Below, in pieces: positions 42,162-49,892 of a stretch of 64,000 bases of DNA; the first letter of the stretch is position 1; every line of letters starts with the position of its first letter. The notes below the pieces were generated by a model that saw only the letters and a list, made by a program, of their open reading frames with translations, was not told the origin of the DNA and did not search any database. The stretch is from positions 186,001 through 250,000 of the forward strand of contig NZ_JACDTY010000006.1 in NCBI RefSeq assembly GCF_013520985.1, written 5' to 3'. This stretch comes from Mesorhizobium neociceri (GTDB lineage: Bacteria > Pseudomonadota > Alphaproteobacteria > Rhizobiales > Rhizobiaceae). Made by a program: the position numbers and the translations under genes.

Positions 42162-43202
42162 TCAATCCGGCCCAAACCCCGGTGACGTCGCGCTGCCATT
42201 ATCCAGCTTCGACAGCCATTCGACCAGCGTCGGCCGATACCGCGTCAGGCCCTTATACGTTGCCAACTCCTCCGGCAGGTCGCGGATGACGCGGTGCAGG
42301 CGCCGTGCCCATTTCGGCTGCGTCACCAGCTCGTCCATCTTGATGAGATAGCAGCGGATCGGGAAGACGATGCCGTTCGAGCGCGGCAGCCGCCAGAAGC
42401 TCTGCAGCTCGACGCGCAGATGCACCTTGTCGCCGACATTTTCCGGCGTCACCGTCGCGCGGTCCGGTCCCCATTTGTGATAATTTTCAGGGCTGGTGTC
42501 GAGGCGCGGATTGATGGTCATCGTCCAGTTGAGCCGCCGTGCCGGCTTGCCCTGCTGGATGTTGGTGAGGAATTTCAGCGCCCTGACGAAGATCCCCTTC
42601 TCATGCGCAAGCGGCACCGGCGCGTGCCACTCGAAGAAGTTCATACCGATGTCGAAATCGAGCGACCAGTCGGCCTGGGTGGTGACCATGCCGGCATCCA
42701 TCCACAGATTGCCGTCGCGCTGGTCGAGGATGCAGAAATCGCCCTGGCTCTGGCGGGTGATGTATTCCATCGGCCCGTAGGGCAGCGTCGAGGTGTCGCC
42801 GAAGGTGAAGGTGTCGTCGATGCCGAGCGGCCGGTTGATCCAGCGCCAGCGGTCGCCGTCGCGGGTCAGCGTGAAATGCTCGGGATAGCCGAGCGCCTGC
42901 TGCTCCATCAGGAGCTCGAGCAGGTCCCAGCCGGCCAGCGTCATATGCGGCAGCGACTGGCAGCGCAGCGGATCCTCGGCCAGCACCAGCGCGCGATCCT
43001 GCATCTCGGCGACATAGTGCTCGTCGACGTCGATCAGGTTTTCCAGCACCGAACCCTTGGGGCCAACCACATGCGGCTCGATGTTGACGGCATACATGTA
43101 GGCGTCTTCATGGAACGGGAACGGAAACCGCCTGATGTGCTCCGGGCTGTTCTTGAAGGTGAAATCGTCGCGGAACGTTTCCTTGCGAAAGGTGATGCCC
43201 AA
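42162..43202 (-). CDS. Heme-dependent oxidative N-demethylase (DUF3445), dimethylamine monooxygenase component
   Basis: The 346-residue product is a DUF3445/HODM-family protein (FHEDAYMYAVNIEPHVVGPK, QDRALVLAEDPLRCQSLPHM, DWSLDFDIGMNFFEWHAPVP). In methylated-amine users this heme protein is the oxygenase part of dimethylamine monooxygenase, which converts dimethylamine to methylamine and formaldehyde. The product is encoded 9 bp downstream of a flavin/iron-sulfur reductase gene and near a DmmA-family gene, so the set forms one operon read leftward. Subunit lettering differs between reports, so I give no symbol. Confidence 0.85.
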   Translation of the reverse strand: MGITFRKETFRDDFTFKNSPEHIRRFPFPFHEDAYMYAVNIEPHVVGPKGSVLENLIDVDEHYVAEMQDRALVLAEDPLRCQSLPHMTLAGWDLLELLMEQQALGYPEHFTLTRDGDRWRWINRPLGIDDTFTFGDTSTLPYGPMEYITRQSQGDFCILDQRDGNLWMDAGMVTTQADWSLDFDIGMNFFEWHAPVPLAHEKGIFVRALKFLTNIQQGKPARRLNWTMTINPRLDTSPENYHKWGPDRATVTPENVGDKVHLRVELQSFWRLPRSNGIVFPIRCYLIKMDELVTQPKWARRLHRVIRDLPEELATYKGLTRYRPTLVEWLSKLDNGSATSPGFGPD

Positions 43203-43211
43203 GCTCGCCTC

Positions 43212-44177
43212 CTATCTTTCCAAGACCAGGGACTTGCCCTCGAAGCGCGACACGCACGGCATGATCTTGCAGCCGGAACGGTGGTCTTCCTCGCTCAGCC
43301 AGTGGTCGTTGTGGATGAACTTGCCGTCATACGAGATGACGTTGGTTTCGCATTGGCCGCAGACGCCGCCGCGGCAGAGATAGGGCGGATCGACGCCGGC
43401 GGCTTCGATGGCTTCGAGCAGGCTCTGCTGCTCGCCGACGCGGATTGTCTTGCCGCTGACGGCCAGCGTCACATCGAAAGGCAGGCCGGGCTGGGGTGCC
43501 GCGAAATGCTCGTAATGCACGGTCTCCGGCGGCCAGCCAAGTGCTGCCGCGCGCTCGCGCACCCAGTTGATCATGCCCGCCGGGCCGCAGACATAGAGAT
43601 GCGTGCCGAGCGGCTGCGAAGACAAGAGCCGATCGAGCTCGATGCGCTCCTCCAGATCGTCGTGATAGAGCCGGATGCGGCGGCCGTAGCGCTCCTGCAG
43701 CACGTCGGCATAGGTGCCGAGCGAAGCGGTGCGGCAGGTGTAGTGCAGCTCGAAATTGCCGCCGGCCCCGGCGAGCTGCGCGGTCTGCGCCATGAACGGC
43801 GTGATGCCGATGCCGCCGGCCAGCATCAAATGCTTCTTCGCGCGCAAATCGAGCGAGAACAGATTGACGGGATAGCTGACCACCATCTCCAGGCCCGGCT
43901 TGACCGACCGGTGCATGAATAGCGAGCCGCCGCGGCCGACATCGTCGCGGCGCACCGAGATGGTGTATTCGCGGGTGTCGAGCGGCGACCCCATCAGCGA
44001 ATAGGGGTTGAGCCGGGTGAGGTCGCCGTCGCGCATCTCGACCACGACATGGGCGCCGCCGGAAAAGGTCGGCAACAGCTCGCCGTCGCGGCGGCGGAAA
44101 TGGAAGCGGGTGACGAGGTCGTTGACCGGGACGACATCGCTGACCACAACATCGAGCTTGGTGGTGCCGGTGCTCAT
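43212..44177 (-). CDS. PDR/VanB-type oxidoreductase (FAD/FMN, NAD(P), [2Fe-2S]), dimethylamine monooxygenase reductase
   Basis: The 321-residue product has a flavin domain (LTRLNPYSLMGSPLDTREYT), an NAD(P)H domain (LAGGIGITPFMAQTAQL, YVCGPAGMINWV) and a C-terminal plant-type ferredoxin with CRGGVCGQCETNV and a later Cys in IMPCVSRF. It would pass electrons from NAD(P)H to the heme demethylase encoded just downstream. Its ATG overlaps the stop of the DmmA-family gene by 4 nt, so the three are translationally coupled. Confidence 0.9.
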   Translation of the reverse strand: MSTGTTKLDVVVSDVVPVNDLVTRFHFRRRDGELLPTFSGGAHVVVEMRDGDLTRLNPYSLMGSPLDTREYTISVRRDDVGRGGSLFMHRSVKPGLEMVVSYPVNLFSLDLRAKKHLMLAGGIGITPFMAQTAQLAGAGGNFELHYTCRTASLGTYADVLQERYGRRIRLYHDDLEERIELDRLLSSQPLGTHLYVCGPAGMINWVRERAAALGWPPETVHYEHFAAPQPGLPFDVTLAVSGKTIRVGEQQSLLEAIEAAGVDPPYLCRGGVCGQCETNVISYDGKFIHNDHWLSEEDHRSGCKIMPCVSRFEGKSLVLER

Positions 44178-44770
44178 GGGAAGGCCTCCTCGACAGGAGG
44201 AATTTCACTGCGGTCCTCGGCATTGATGCAGACGCCCTGGAATGCGGCGAGACGCCTGGAATAATGGTCGCGCACCAGAAGCAGCAGGCCGCAATGCGCA
44301 CAGGTGGCCGGCTGCGTCGTCACGTTCTCGGTGATGCCCTTGCAATGCACGCACTGCATGCGCCGCGCCAGCGAGCCGCGATGCTCCGTCTGCATCGAGG
44401 TGTGGTCGATGCCAGCTTCGAGCGCCACCTGCATGGCCTGGCCGATCAGCCCTTCGGTGCCGGCGAGATAGAGGCGCAGGCCCATATGGGCGTTGGTCAG
44501 CGTCTGCTTCAGGCGCGGCAAAAGGCTCGCGAAGGATGGCGCAACGTGAAGTTGCGCCGACTTCAGCGCTTCGAGGGCTTCGACATACTTGCCGTCGGGA
44601 CCGGGAATGAAGACGATCTCGGCGCCGTCGAAGAAGCCGGGCGGCGCTGTCTTTGCCATATCAACGATCGCAAGCGCGCCTTCCGCATCCGCCACGAAAA
44701 GATGATGCTTGCCGGGCTGCGGAGACAGGGTTCCGTAAATGGGCCGGCTGATGATCGTCTTGGCTGCCAT
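44174..44770 (-). CDS. dmmA: DmmA-family dimethylamine monooxygenase subunit
   Basis: The 198-residue product has an N-terminal Rossmann-like part (HHLFVADAEGALAIVDMAK) and a C-terminal zinc-ribbon-like segment with two CxxC pairs, CVHCKGITENVTTQPATC followed by AHCG. Proteins of this shape are known as DmmA-family subunits, always next to the heme demethylase and its reductase. The exact role is unclear; it may be a flavin/NADPH-binding or assembly subunit. Symbol follows the family name as I recall it. Confidence 0.75.
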   Translation of the reverse strand: MAAKTIISRPIYGTLSPQPGKHHLFVADAEGALAIVDMAKTAPPGFFDGAEIVFIPGPDGKYVEALEALKSAQLHVAPSFASLLPRLKQTLTNAHMGLRLYLAGTEGLIGQAMQVALEAGIDHTSMQTEHRGSLARRMQCVHCKGITENVTTQPATCAHCGLLLLVRDHYSRRLAAFQGVCINAEDRSEIPPVEEAFP

Positions 44771-44811
44771 TCTCTCTTTGTGCCCTAAAATCCCTCGCTG
44801 TCGATTATGCC

Positions 44812-45945
44812 TCAGCCTTTTGCCGTACGCTTGGTCTTCTTGGGATCGTCGAAGGGCAGCGGCTGCGCCGTCGCCTTGATCGAGCCGCTCTTGTTGCGGA
44901 TCTCGAGCTTGGTGTCCTTGACCGCGCAGTCGACGTCGAGACGAGCGATGCCCATCGATTTCTTGACCAGCGGCGAGTACATGGCGCAGGTTACCACGCC
45001 GACCTTCTTGCCGTCGCGATAGACCGGCGCGCCCTCGTCAGCCGGTTCCTTGCCGTCGAGCAGAACGCCATAGATCTTGAAGCGTTCCTTGCCTTTCAGC
45101 CGATAATGCTCCTCCGCGCCGCGGAAGCCGGTTTTCCCTGGACTGACGGTGAAGTCGAGGCCGAGCTCCCACAGAGTGTCGCCGGGGCCTTCATTCTCGA
45201 AGGGATATTTCTGCGAATTGTCGTAGGGATAGAATAGCAAATAGCTTTCGACGCGCAGCATATCGAGCGTGGTGAAGCGGCAGGGAATGATGCCGGCGCT
45301 CTTGCCCTCATCGAGGATCCTGTCCCAGATCGTGCCGGCATCCTGGCCGCGGCAGAAGATTTCGTAGCCGCGCTCGCCGGTGTAGCCGGTGCGCGAGATC
45401 ATGACGGGAAAACCGAAAAGCTGCGTCTGCATGTGATGGAAATAGTTGAGATCGCGAATACCCGGCACGTGCTTGGCGAGGTAATCGACAGCGGTCGGCC
45501 CCTGCAGCGACAGATCGTGCAGATTGTCGTCGAAACGCAGCGAGACGTCGCGGCCGACGGAAGCGCGCTGCAATTCCTCATGGCCGGTGCCGGAGCCGTG
45601 CACCACCATCCAGGCGTTCGGGCCGGTGCGGTAGAGGATGCAGTCATCGGTGAATTTGCCCGCCTCGTTCAGCATGCAGGCATAGGCCGACTTGCCGGGA
45701 TAGATCTTTTCGACGTCGCGTGTCGTCGCCAGGTCTATCAGATGCGAGGCATGCGGGCCGGTGATGTGGACCTTCTTCAGGCCCGACACATCCATCAGCC
45801 CGGCCTTGGTGCGAATGGCGGTGTATTCCTCGTCGGCATCCTTGTCGTAGGTCCAGGCGGTGCCCATGCCGCTCCAGTCTTCGAGCTTCGAGCCGAGCGC
45901 GCGGTGGCGATCCGCCAAGGTCGAAAATCTCCAGGATGCCGTCAT
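44812..45945 (-). CDS. GcvT-family aminomethyltransferase beside dimethylamine monooxygenase
   Basis: The 377-residue product (ATG 45945 after AGGAGAGG; open frame to 45984) is a GcvT/YgfZ-family protein: GLMDVSGLKKVHITGP, SLQGPTAVDYLAKHV, SRTGYTGERGYEIFC and GIARLDVDCAVK. These enzymes transfer a one-carbon unit from an amine to tetrahydrofolate. First in the leftward dimethylamine operon, it probably captures formaldehyde from N-demethylation as methylene-THF (the DmmD position in reported gene sets). Tdm and MgdC each contain the same fold as a fused domain. Confidence 0.85.
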   Translation of the reverse strand: MTASWRFSTLADRHRALGSKLEDWSGMGTAWTYDKDADEEYTAIRTKAGLMDVSGLKKVHITGPHASHLIDLATTRDVEKIYPGKSAYACMLNEAGKFTDDCILYRTGPNAWMVVHGSGTGHEELQRASVGRDVSLRFDDNLHDLSLQGPTAVDYLAKHVPGIRDLNYFHHMQTQLFGFPVMISRTGYTGERGYEIFCRGQDAGTIWDRILDEGKSAGIIPCRFTTLDMLRVESYLLFYPYDNSQKYPFENEGPGDTLWELGLDFTVSPGKTGFRGAEEHYRLKGKERFKIYGVLLDGKEPADEGAPVYRDGKKVGVVTCAMYSPLVKKSMGIARLDVDCAVKDTKLEIRNKSGSIKATAQPLPFDDPKKTKRTAKG

Positions 45946-45978
45946 GGGCTTGCCTCTCCTCCGCAATTGCCGACGTTT

Positions 45979-46031
45979 CGCCACTTAAACGCACTGGTTA
46001 AGCCGGCGTGGCGTTTCGAACCATATTGACT
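45979..46031. promoter_or_regulatory. Control region between divergent dimethylamine and ammonium-transporter operons
   Basis: CGCCAC (45979-45984) with GTGGCG (46008-46013) and CTTAA (45984-45988) with TTAAG (45998-46002) are nested inverted repeats. GTTTCGCC at 45975-45982 matches half of the tmm-region palindrome. TTGACT at 46026-46031, with CAATAC about 18 bp on, could be the rightward promoter for the ammonium transporter gene. Confidence 0.4.
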
Positions 46032-46114
46032 CAAAACTCCAAAAGCGCGCAATACTAAGATGCAAAAAGTTTTACTGGGAGGCAAGGAATCCAACTGAGC
46101 TGAGGGGACATAAA

Positions 46115-47515
46115 ATGGAAGGGAATCTGAACGCACTAACGACCATTTTCACCGAATTCTACTACTGGGTGACCATCGTCATGATGTTCCTCATCCATGT
46201 CGGCTTTTGCACCTACGAGGTCGGCGTCTCGCGCCGGCGTAATCACCTGAAAACCCTGATGAAGAACGCGATGGCGATTCCGCTCGTCACGGTGACGTTC
46301 TACCTTTTCGGCTGGTGGATCTATTTCGCCTTCCCCAACGGGCCGGGCTTCGTGTCGGGGGGGTTGATTACGGCACACTTCGCCGAACCCTGGAACCCGC
46401 TGATGGCCACCCACCTGTCGGGTGTCAACCCAGGCGAACCAGGCGTCACGGCTGCCGACGCCGCAATATGGCACCGGCTGAATGGCGTTTTCTGGGGCGC
46501 CTTCCTGCTGTTCTCCATAACCACGGCGTCCATCATCTCGGGTTCGATCATCGAACGCGCGCGCTCGGGCGCGTTTTGGATCATCGCCGTGCTTATCGGT
46601 TCGGTGCTGTGGATTCTCGACGCGGCCTGGGGCTGGCATCCGCAGGGATGGATGGTCAAGCTTTGGGGCTATCATGACGCCTATGCATCGGGTGTGGTGC
46701 ATGCGATCGCCGGCGGAGCGGCCCTCGCCTTCCTCATAGTGCTCGGCCCGCGCATCGGCAAATTCCGGCCCGACGGCACGCCACGCGACATCCCGCCCCA
46801 CAATGTGTGGCTGGTGACGATCGGCCTGTTCCTGATCTACACCGGTTTCTGGGGTTTCTATGCCGCCTGCAACATTCCCATCATCAGCCCGGCGGCGATC
46901 GCCGGTCAGATCACCGGCGACACCTGGACGGCGACCAACATCTATCTTGCGCCGACCTCGCTTTCGGCAATCACCTTCAACTTCCTGATGTCGCTGTCGG
47001 GCGGGATGATGGGCGGCTACATCGTCTCGAAGGGCGATCCCTACTGGACGTTTTCGATGGGACTTTGCGGAATTATATCCGCCTCGGCCGGCAACGACCT
47101 CTATCACCCGATCCAGGCGATGCTGATCGGCGCGATCGTCCCGGCCATCTGCTACAAGCTGCATTACTATGTCGAGCGCCGCTTCAAGATCGACGACGCG
47201 GTGGGCGCCGTTGCCGTGCACGGGTATGGCGGCTTCCTTGGCGTCGTGGTGGCGGGTTTCATGTTGTGGGGACAGCCGTCGTCACCCTATGAGGGCTTCG
47301 CGCATATCAATCCGCTCGGCAATTTCGCCGGCGCGGTGCTGATGTTCGGGCTCGGGTTCATTCCGACCTGGATCGCCTGCAGGATCCTCAACAGCATGAA
47401 CCTGTTGCGCGTGCCGGAGAAGGTCGAACTCGAGGGTGTCGATTTTGCGCTCAATCACGCATTCATGGCGTCGGTGAGCGAAGTCGGGGCCGCTGAAAAA
47501 GCGATGATCAAGTAG
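46115..47515 (+). CDS. Ammonium transporter family protein (Amt/MEP/Rh)
   Basis: The 466-residue product has about eleven to twelve membrane segments, with Amt-type regions LNGVFWGAFLLFSITTAS, WGYHDAYASGVVHAIAGGAA and AVHGYGGFLGVVVAG, the last two holding the twin conduction histidines (GVVHA, AVHGY). It is a divergent Amt subtype found beside N-methylglutamate pathway genes. Methylammonium is a classic Amt substrate, so methylamine as well as ammonium uptake is reasonable but inferred. ATG follows GAGGGG. Confidence 0.85.
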   Translation: MEGNLNALTTIFTEFYYWVTIVMMFLIHVGFCTYEVGVSRRRNHLKTLMKNAMAIPLVTVTFYLFGWWIYFAFPNGPGFVSGGLITAHFAEPWNPLMATHLSGVNPGEPGVTAADAAIWHRLNGVFWGAFLLFSITTASIISGSIIERARSGAFWIIAVLIGSVLWILDAAWGWHPQGWMVKLWGYHDAYASGVVHAIAGGAALAFLIVLGPRIGKFRPDGTPRDIPPHNVWLVTIGLFLIYTGFWGFYAACNIPIISPAAIAGQITGDTWTATNIYLAPTSLSAITFNFLMSLSGGMMGGYIVSKGDPYWTFSMGLCGIISASAGNDLYHPIQAMLIGAIVPAICYKLHYYVERRFKIDDAVGAVAVHGYGGFLGVVVAGFMLWGQPSSPYEGFAHINPLGNFAGAVLMFGLGFIPTWIACRILNSMNLLRVPEKVELEGVDFALNHAFMASVSEVGAAEKAMIK

Positions 47516-47539
47516 TCAACGGACAGGAGAACCCGAAAA

Positions 47540-47758
47540 ATGTCGACCAATGGAATGGAAAGCTGGGCCGTCGACCTCAAGGATATCGGCGCAATCTACC
47601 CGTTTCAGGGCCTGGAGGTGCTGATGGTGATCATCGGCTTTGTCTTCTGGATCGCCTGGCACGTCATCCAGACCCGCCACGAGAACGCGGAAATCGAGGC
47701 CGATATGGCTGCGGATCGCAGTGGCGACGAGACAAGAGAAGCGATCGATCGCTACTAG
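47540..47758 (+). CDS. Small single-pass membrane protein, unknown function
   Basis: A 72-residue product with one clear helix (VLMVIIGFVFWIAWHVI, about residues 28-44), a short N-terminal part with MESWAVDLKDIG and an acidic, Glu/Asp-rich tail ENAEIEADMAADR. It lies 24 bp after the ammonium transporter gene and before a strong terminator, so it is the last gene of that transcript. A preceding GGACAGGAGAA gives a good ribosome site. It may be a partner of the Amt protein; no known motif was recognised. Confidence 0.75.
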   Translation: MSTNGMESWAVDLKDIGAIYPFQGLEVLMVIIGFVFWIAWHVIQTRHENAEIEADMAADRSGDETREAIDRY

Positions 47759-47769
47759 TCCGACATCCA

Positions 47770-47806
47770 TCACCCGGCGCCGTTCGCGCGCCGGGTGACT
47801 TGTTTG
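47770..47806 (+). terminator. Rho-independent terminator after the amt operon
   Basis: TCACCCGGCGC (47770-47780) pairs with GCGCCGGGTGA (47788-47798), loop CGTTCGC, followed by CTTGTTTGTT. It separates the amt unit from mgsA. Downstream, ATGAAA-AAAAC-TTTCAT (47809-47825) and TTGACA at 47837-47842 belong to the mgs promoter region. Confidence 0.85.
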
Positions 47807-47888
47807 TTATGAAAAAAACTTTCATGTGAGTTGAATTTGACAAACGAAGCTGGTAGCACCGAAATCATACTCATCTCGGGAGGCTGAC

Positions 47889-48785
47889 ATGTGTGGAATC
47901 GTCGGACTTTTTTTGAAGGACAAGTCGCTTGAGCCGCAGCTCGGCTCGATGTTGTCGCAGATGCTGATCTCGCTCAGCGATCGCGGCCCCGATAGCGCCG
48001 GCATCGCAATTTATGGCGCGCCTTCGAAGAATGAAGCCAAGATCACCATTCAGTCGGCCAGGCCCGAGCGCGATTTCCGCGGCCTCGACGCAGAGCTGGC
48101 CAAGGCAATCGGCGCGCCGGTGAGCATTGCGGTGAAGTCGACGCATGCGGTGCTCAGAACCGTGCCAGGCAAGGTCGACGCCGCGCGCGAGGCACTGCAG
48201 TCGATCCGGCCCGATGTGCGCATCATGGGCGCCGGCGAAGCGGTGGAGATCTACAAGGAAGTCGGCCTGCCGGAAGCGGTCGTCGACCGCTTCGACGTTC
48301 GCTCGATGACCGGCACGCATGGCATCGGCCACACCCGGATGGCGACGGAATCGGCCGTGACCACGATGGGCGCGCATCCCTTCTCGACCGGCGCCGACCA
48401 GTGCCTGGTGCACAATGGCTCGCTGTCCAACCATAACAATGTGCGGCGCGAACTGCGGCGAGAAGGCATGACCTTCGAGACCGAGAACGACACCGAGGTC
48501 GCGGCCGCCTACCTCTCCTCGCAGATGGCGCATGGCAAGAACCTCGGCGAGGCACTGGAAGGCACGCTTTCCGACCTCGACGGCTTCTTCACCTTCGTCG
48601 TCGGCACCAAGAACGGTTTCGGCGTGGTGCGTGATCGGATCGCCTGCAAGCCCGCCGTCATGGCCGAGACCAACCAGTATGTCGCCTTCGGCTCGGAATA
48701 TCGCGCGCTGACCAAGCTGCCCGGCATAGACAATGCGAGGGTCTGGGAACCGGAACCCGCAACCGTCTATTTCTGGGAGCATTGA
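47889..48785 (+). CDS. mgsA: N-methylglutamate synthase subunit A (class II glutamine amidotransferase)
   Basis: The 298-residue product begins MCGIVGLFLKD; Cys2 is the N-terminal nucleophile of Ntn-type amidotransferases. SDRGPDSAGIAIYG and HTRMATESAVTTMGAHPFS are the usual substrate loops. With MgsB and MgsC, relatives of glutamate-synthase domains, it makes N-methylglutamate from methylamine (or gamma-glutamylmethylamide) and 2-oxoglutarate/glutamate. ATG follows GGGAGG at 47878-47883. It opens the mgsABC-gmaS-mgdABCD run. Confidence 0.92.
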   Translation: MCGIVGLFLKDKSLEPQLGSMLSQMLISLSDRGPDSAGIAIYGAPSKNEAKITIQSARPERDFRGLDAELAKAIGAPVSIAVKSTHAVLRTVPGKVDAAREALQSIRPDVRIMGAGEAVEIYKEVGLPEAVVDRFDVRSMTGTHGIGHTRMATESAVTTMGAHPFSTGADQCLVHNGSLSNHNNVRRELRREGMTFETENDTEVAAAYLSSQMAHGKNLGEALEGTLSDLDGFFTFVVGTKNGFGVVRDRIACKPAVMAETNQYVAFGSEYRALTKLPGIDNARVWEPEPATVYFWEH

Positions 48786-48789
48786 GCCC

Positions 48790-49518
48790 ATGCCGGCAAC
48801 CAAACTTTCGAAGGCGGCGCAAGACCACGCCTCCCGGGTCTTCGATCTTGATGTGTCGTCGCTGCGAGAGCTCAACCAGGCGCTTCACAATCTGACGTCC
48901 GGCTCCAACGAAACGGCGTGGGAAGTGGTGAACCCGAAGGGCAGTCATTCGGTTGCTGTCGGCGTCGACCAGCCGGTCAGCATCGATGTGCGCGGCAGCG
49001 TCGGCTATTATTGCGCTGGCATGAATGACGGCGCCGCGATCACCGTGCACGGCTCGGCCGGTCCCGGCGTCGGCGAGAACATGATGTCGGGCTCGATCGT
49101 CATCAAAGGCGACGCCAGCCAGTATGCCGGCGCCACCGGCAAGGGCGGACTTCTGGTCATCGAGGGCAACGCATCCTCCCGCTGCGGCATCTCGATGAAA
49201 GGCATCGACATCGTCGTGCATGGCAATATCGGCCACATGTCGGCCTTCATGGCGCAGTCCGGCAATCTGGTGGTGCTGGGCGATGCTGGCGATGCACTGG
49301 GCGACTCCATCTACGAGGCGCGGCTGTTCGTGCGCGGCAAGGTCGAGAGCCTGGGCGCCGACTGCATCGCCAAGGAGATGCGGCCCGAGCACATCGAACT
49401 GCTGCAAGGCCTGCTCGACCGCGCCGGCGTCACCGGCGTCAAGCCGTCGGAGTTCAAGCGCTATGGCTCGGCGCGCACGCTCTACAATTTCAATATCGAC
49501 AACGCCGATGCGTATTGA
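48790..49518 (+). CDS. mgsB: N-methylglutamate synthase subunit B (GltB GXGXG-domain)
   Basis: From ATG 48790 (4 bp after mgsA) the product is 242 residues. It is a right-handed beta-helix of the GltB C-terminal type, seen in repeating glycine-rich turns: VRGSVGYYCAGMNDG, VHGSAGPGVGENMMSG, IKGDASQYAGATGKGG, VHGNIGHMSAFMAQSG and VLGDAGDALGDSIYEA. This domain links the amidotransferase and synthase subunits. Its last codons overlap a small secreted-protein ORF by 11 nt, which is unusual. Confidence 0.92.
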   Translation: MPATKLSKAAQDHASRVFDLDVSSLRELNQALHNLTSGSNETAWEVVNPKGSHSVAVGVDQPVSIDVRGSVGYYCAGMNDGAAITVHGSAGPGVGENMMSGSIVIKGDASQYAGATGKGGLLVIEGNASSRCGISMKGIDIVVHGNIGHMSAFMAQSGNLVVLGDAGDALGDSIYEARLFVRGKVESLGADCIAKEMRPEHIELLQGLLDRAGVTGVKPSEFKRYGSARTLYNFNIDNADAY

Positions 49519-49819
49519 TCGCTGGATTCAACATCGCCGCGTGGCCGCTTCGTTTCTGGCCACAGCCCTTGTCGGCACTGTGCAACTTCCAAGCGTTGGA
49601 CATGCGGAGCAGCCAGCCGAATTCGCAACTGTACAGTGCCCGACTGATGTCGTGAGGTGCGTCCGCAAGGCACACAGGCGCTGCCCCATAAATGTGACCT
49701 TTATCGCTGATCCTTCGAGGCAACTTGGTTTCAAGATTTATCCAAAAGGTGCGCCTTTGACCAACAACGCTATTCGGGGCAGACCTATGTTTGTCGTCTG
49801 CGGCAGGCGCACGAAATGA
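49508..49819 (+). CDS. Small secreted four-cysteine protein between mgsB and mgsC
   Basis: A 103-residue ORF from ATG 49508, overlapping the end of mgsB. It has a basic start (MRIDRWIQHRR), a hydrophobic stretch VAASFLATALVGTVQL and a likely cleavage site GHA before EQPAEFATVQC. The mature part is small and basic with cysteines in VQCPTD, VRCVRK, RRCPIN and VVCGRR, enough for two disulfides. Base use is visibly less GC-rich than in mgsB or mgsC. I do not recognise the family. MgsABC sets normally have no such gene between B and C, so it may be an insertion or a newly gained gene. Confidence 0.6.
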   Translation: MRIDRWIQHRRVAASFLATALVGTVQLPSVGHAEQPAEFATVQCPTDVVRCVRKAHRRCPINVTFIADPSRQLGFKIYPKGAPLTNNAIRGRPMFVVCGRRTK

Positions 49820-49892
49820 AAGCGGCCACGCTTTCTGCCGTTGAATGCACCGCGTTATTCACTTGGATTGCCCTGCGATCGGAACCAACAGC

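Noticed and set aside
42294..43922. 542-codon plus-strand ORF over the dimethylamine monooxygenase genes
   Set aside because: Antisense to two recognisable enzymes; no start signal or domain.
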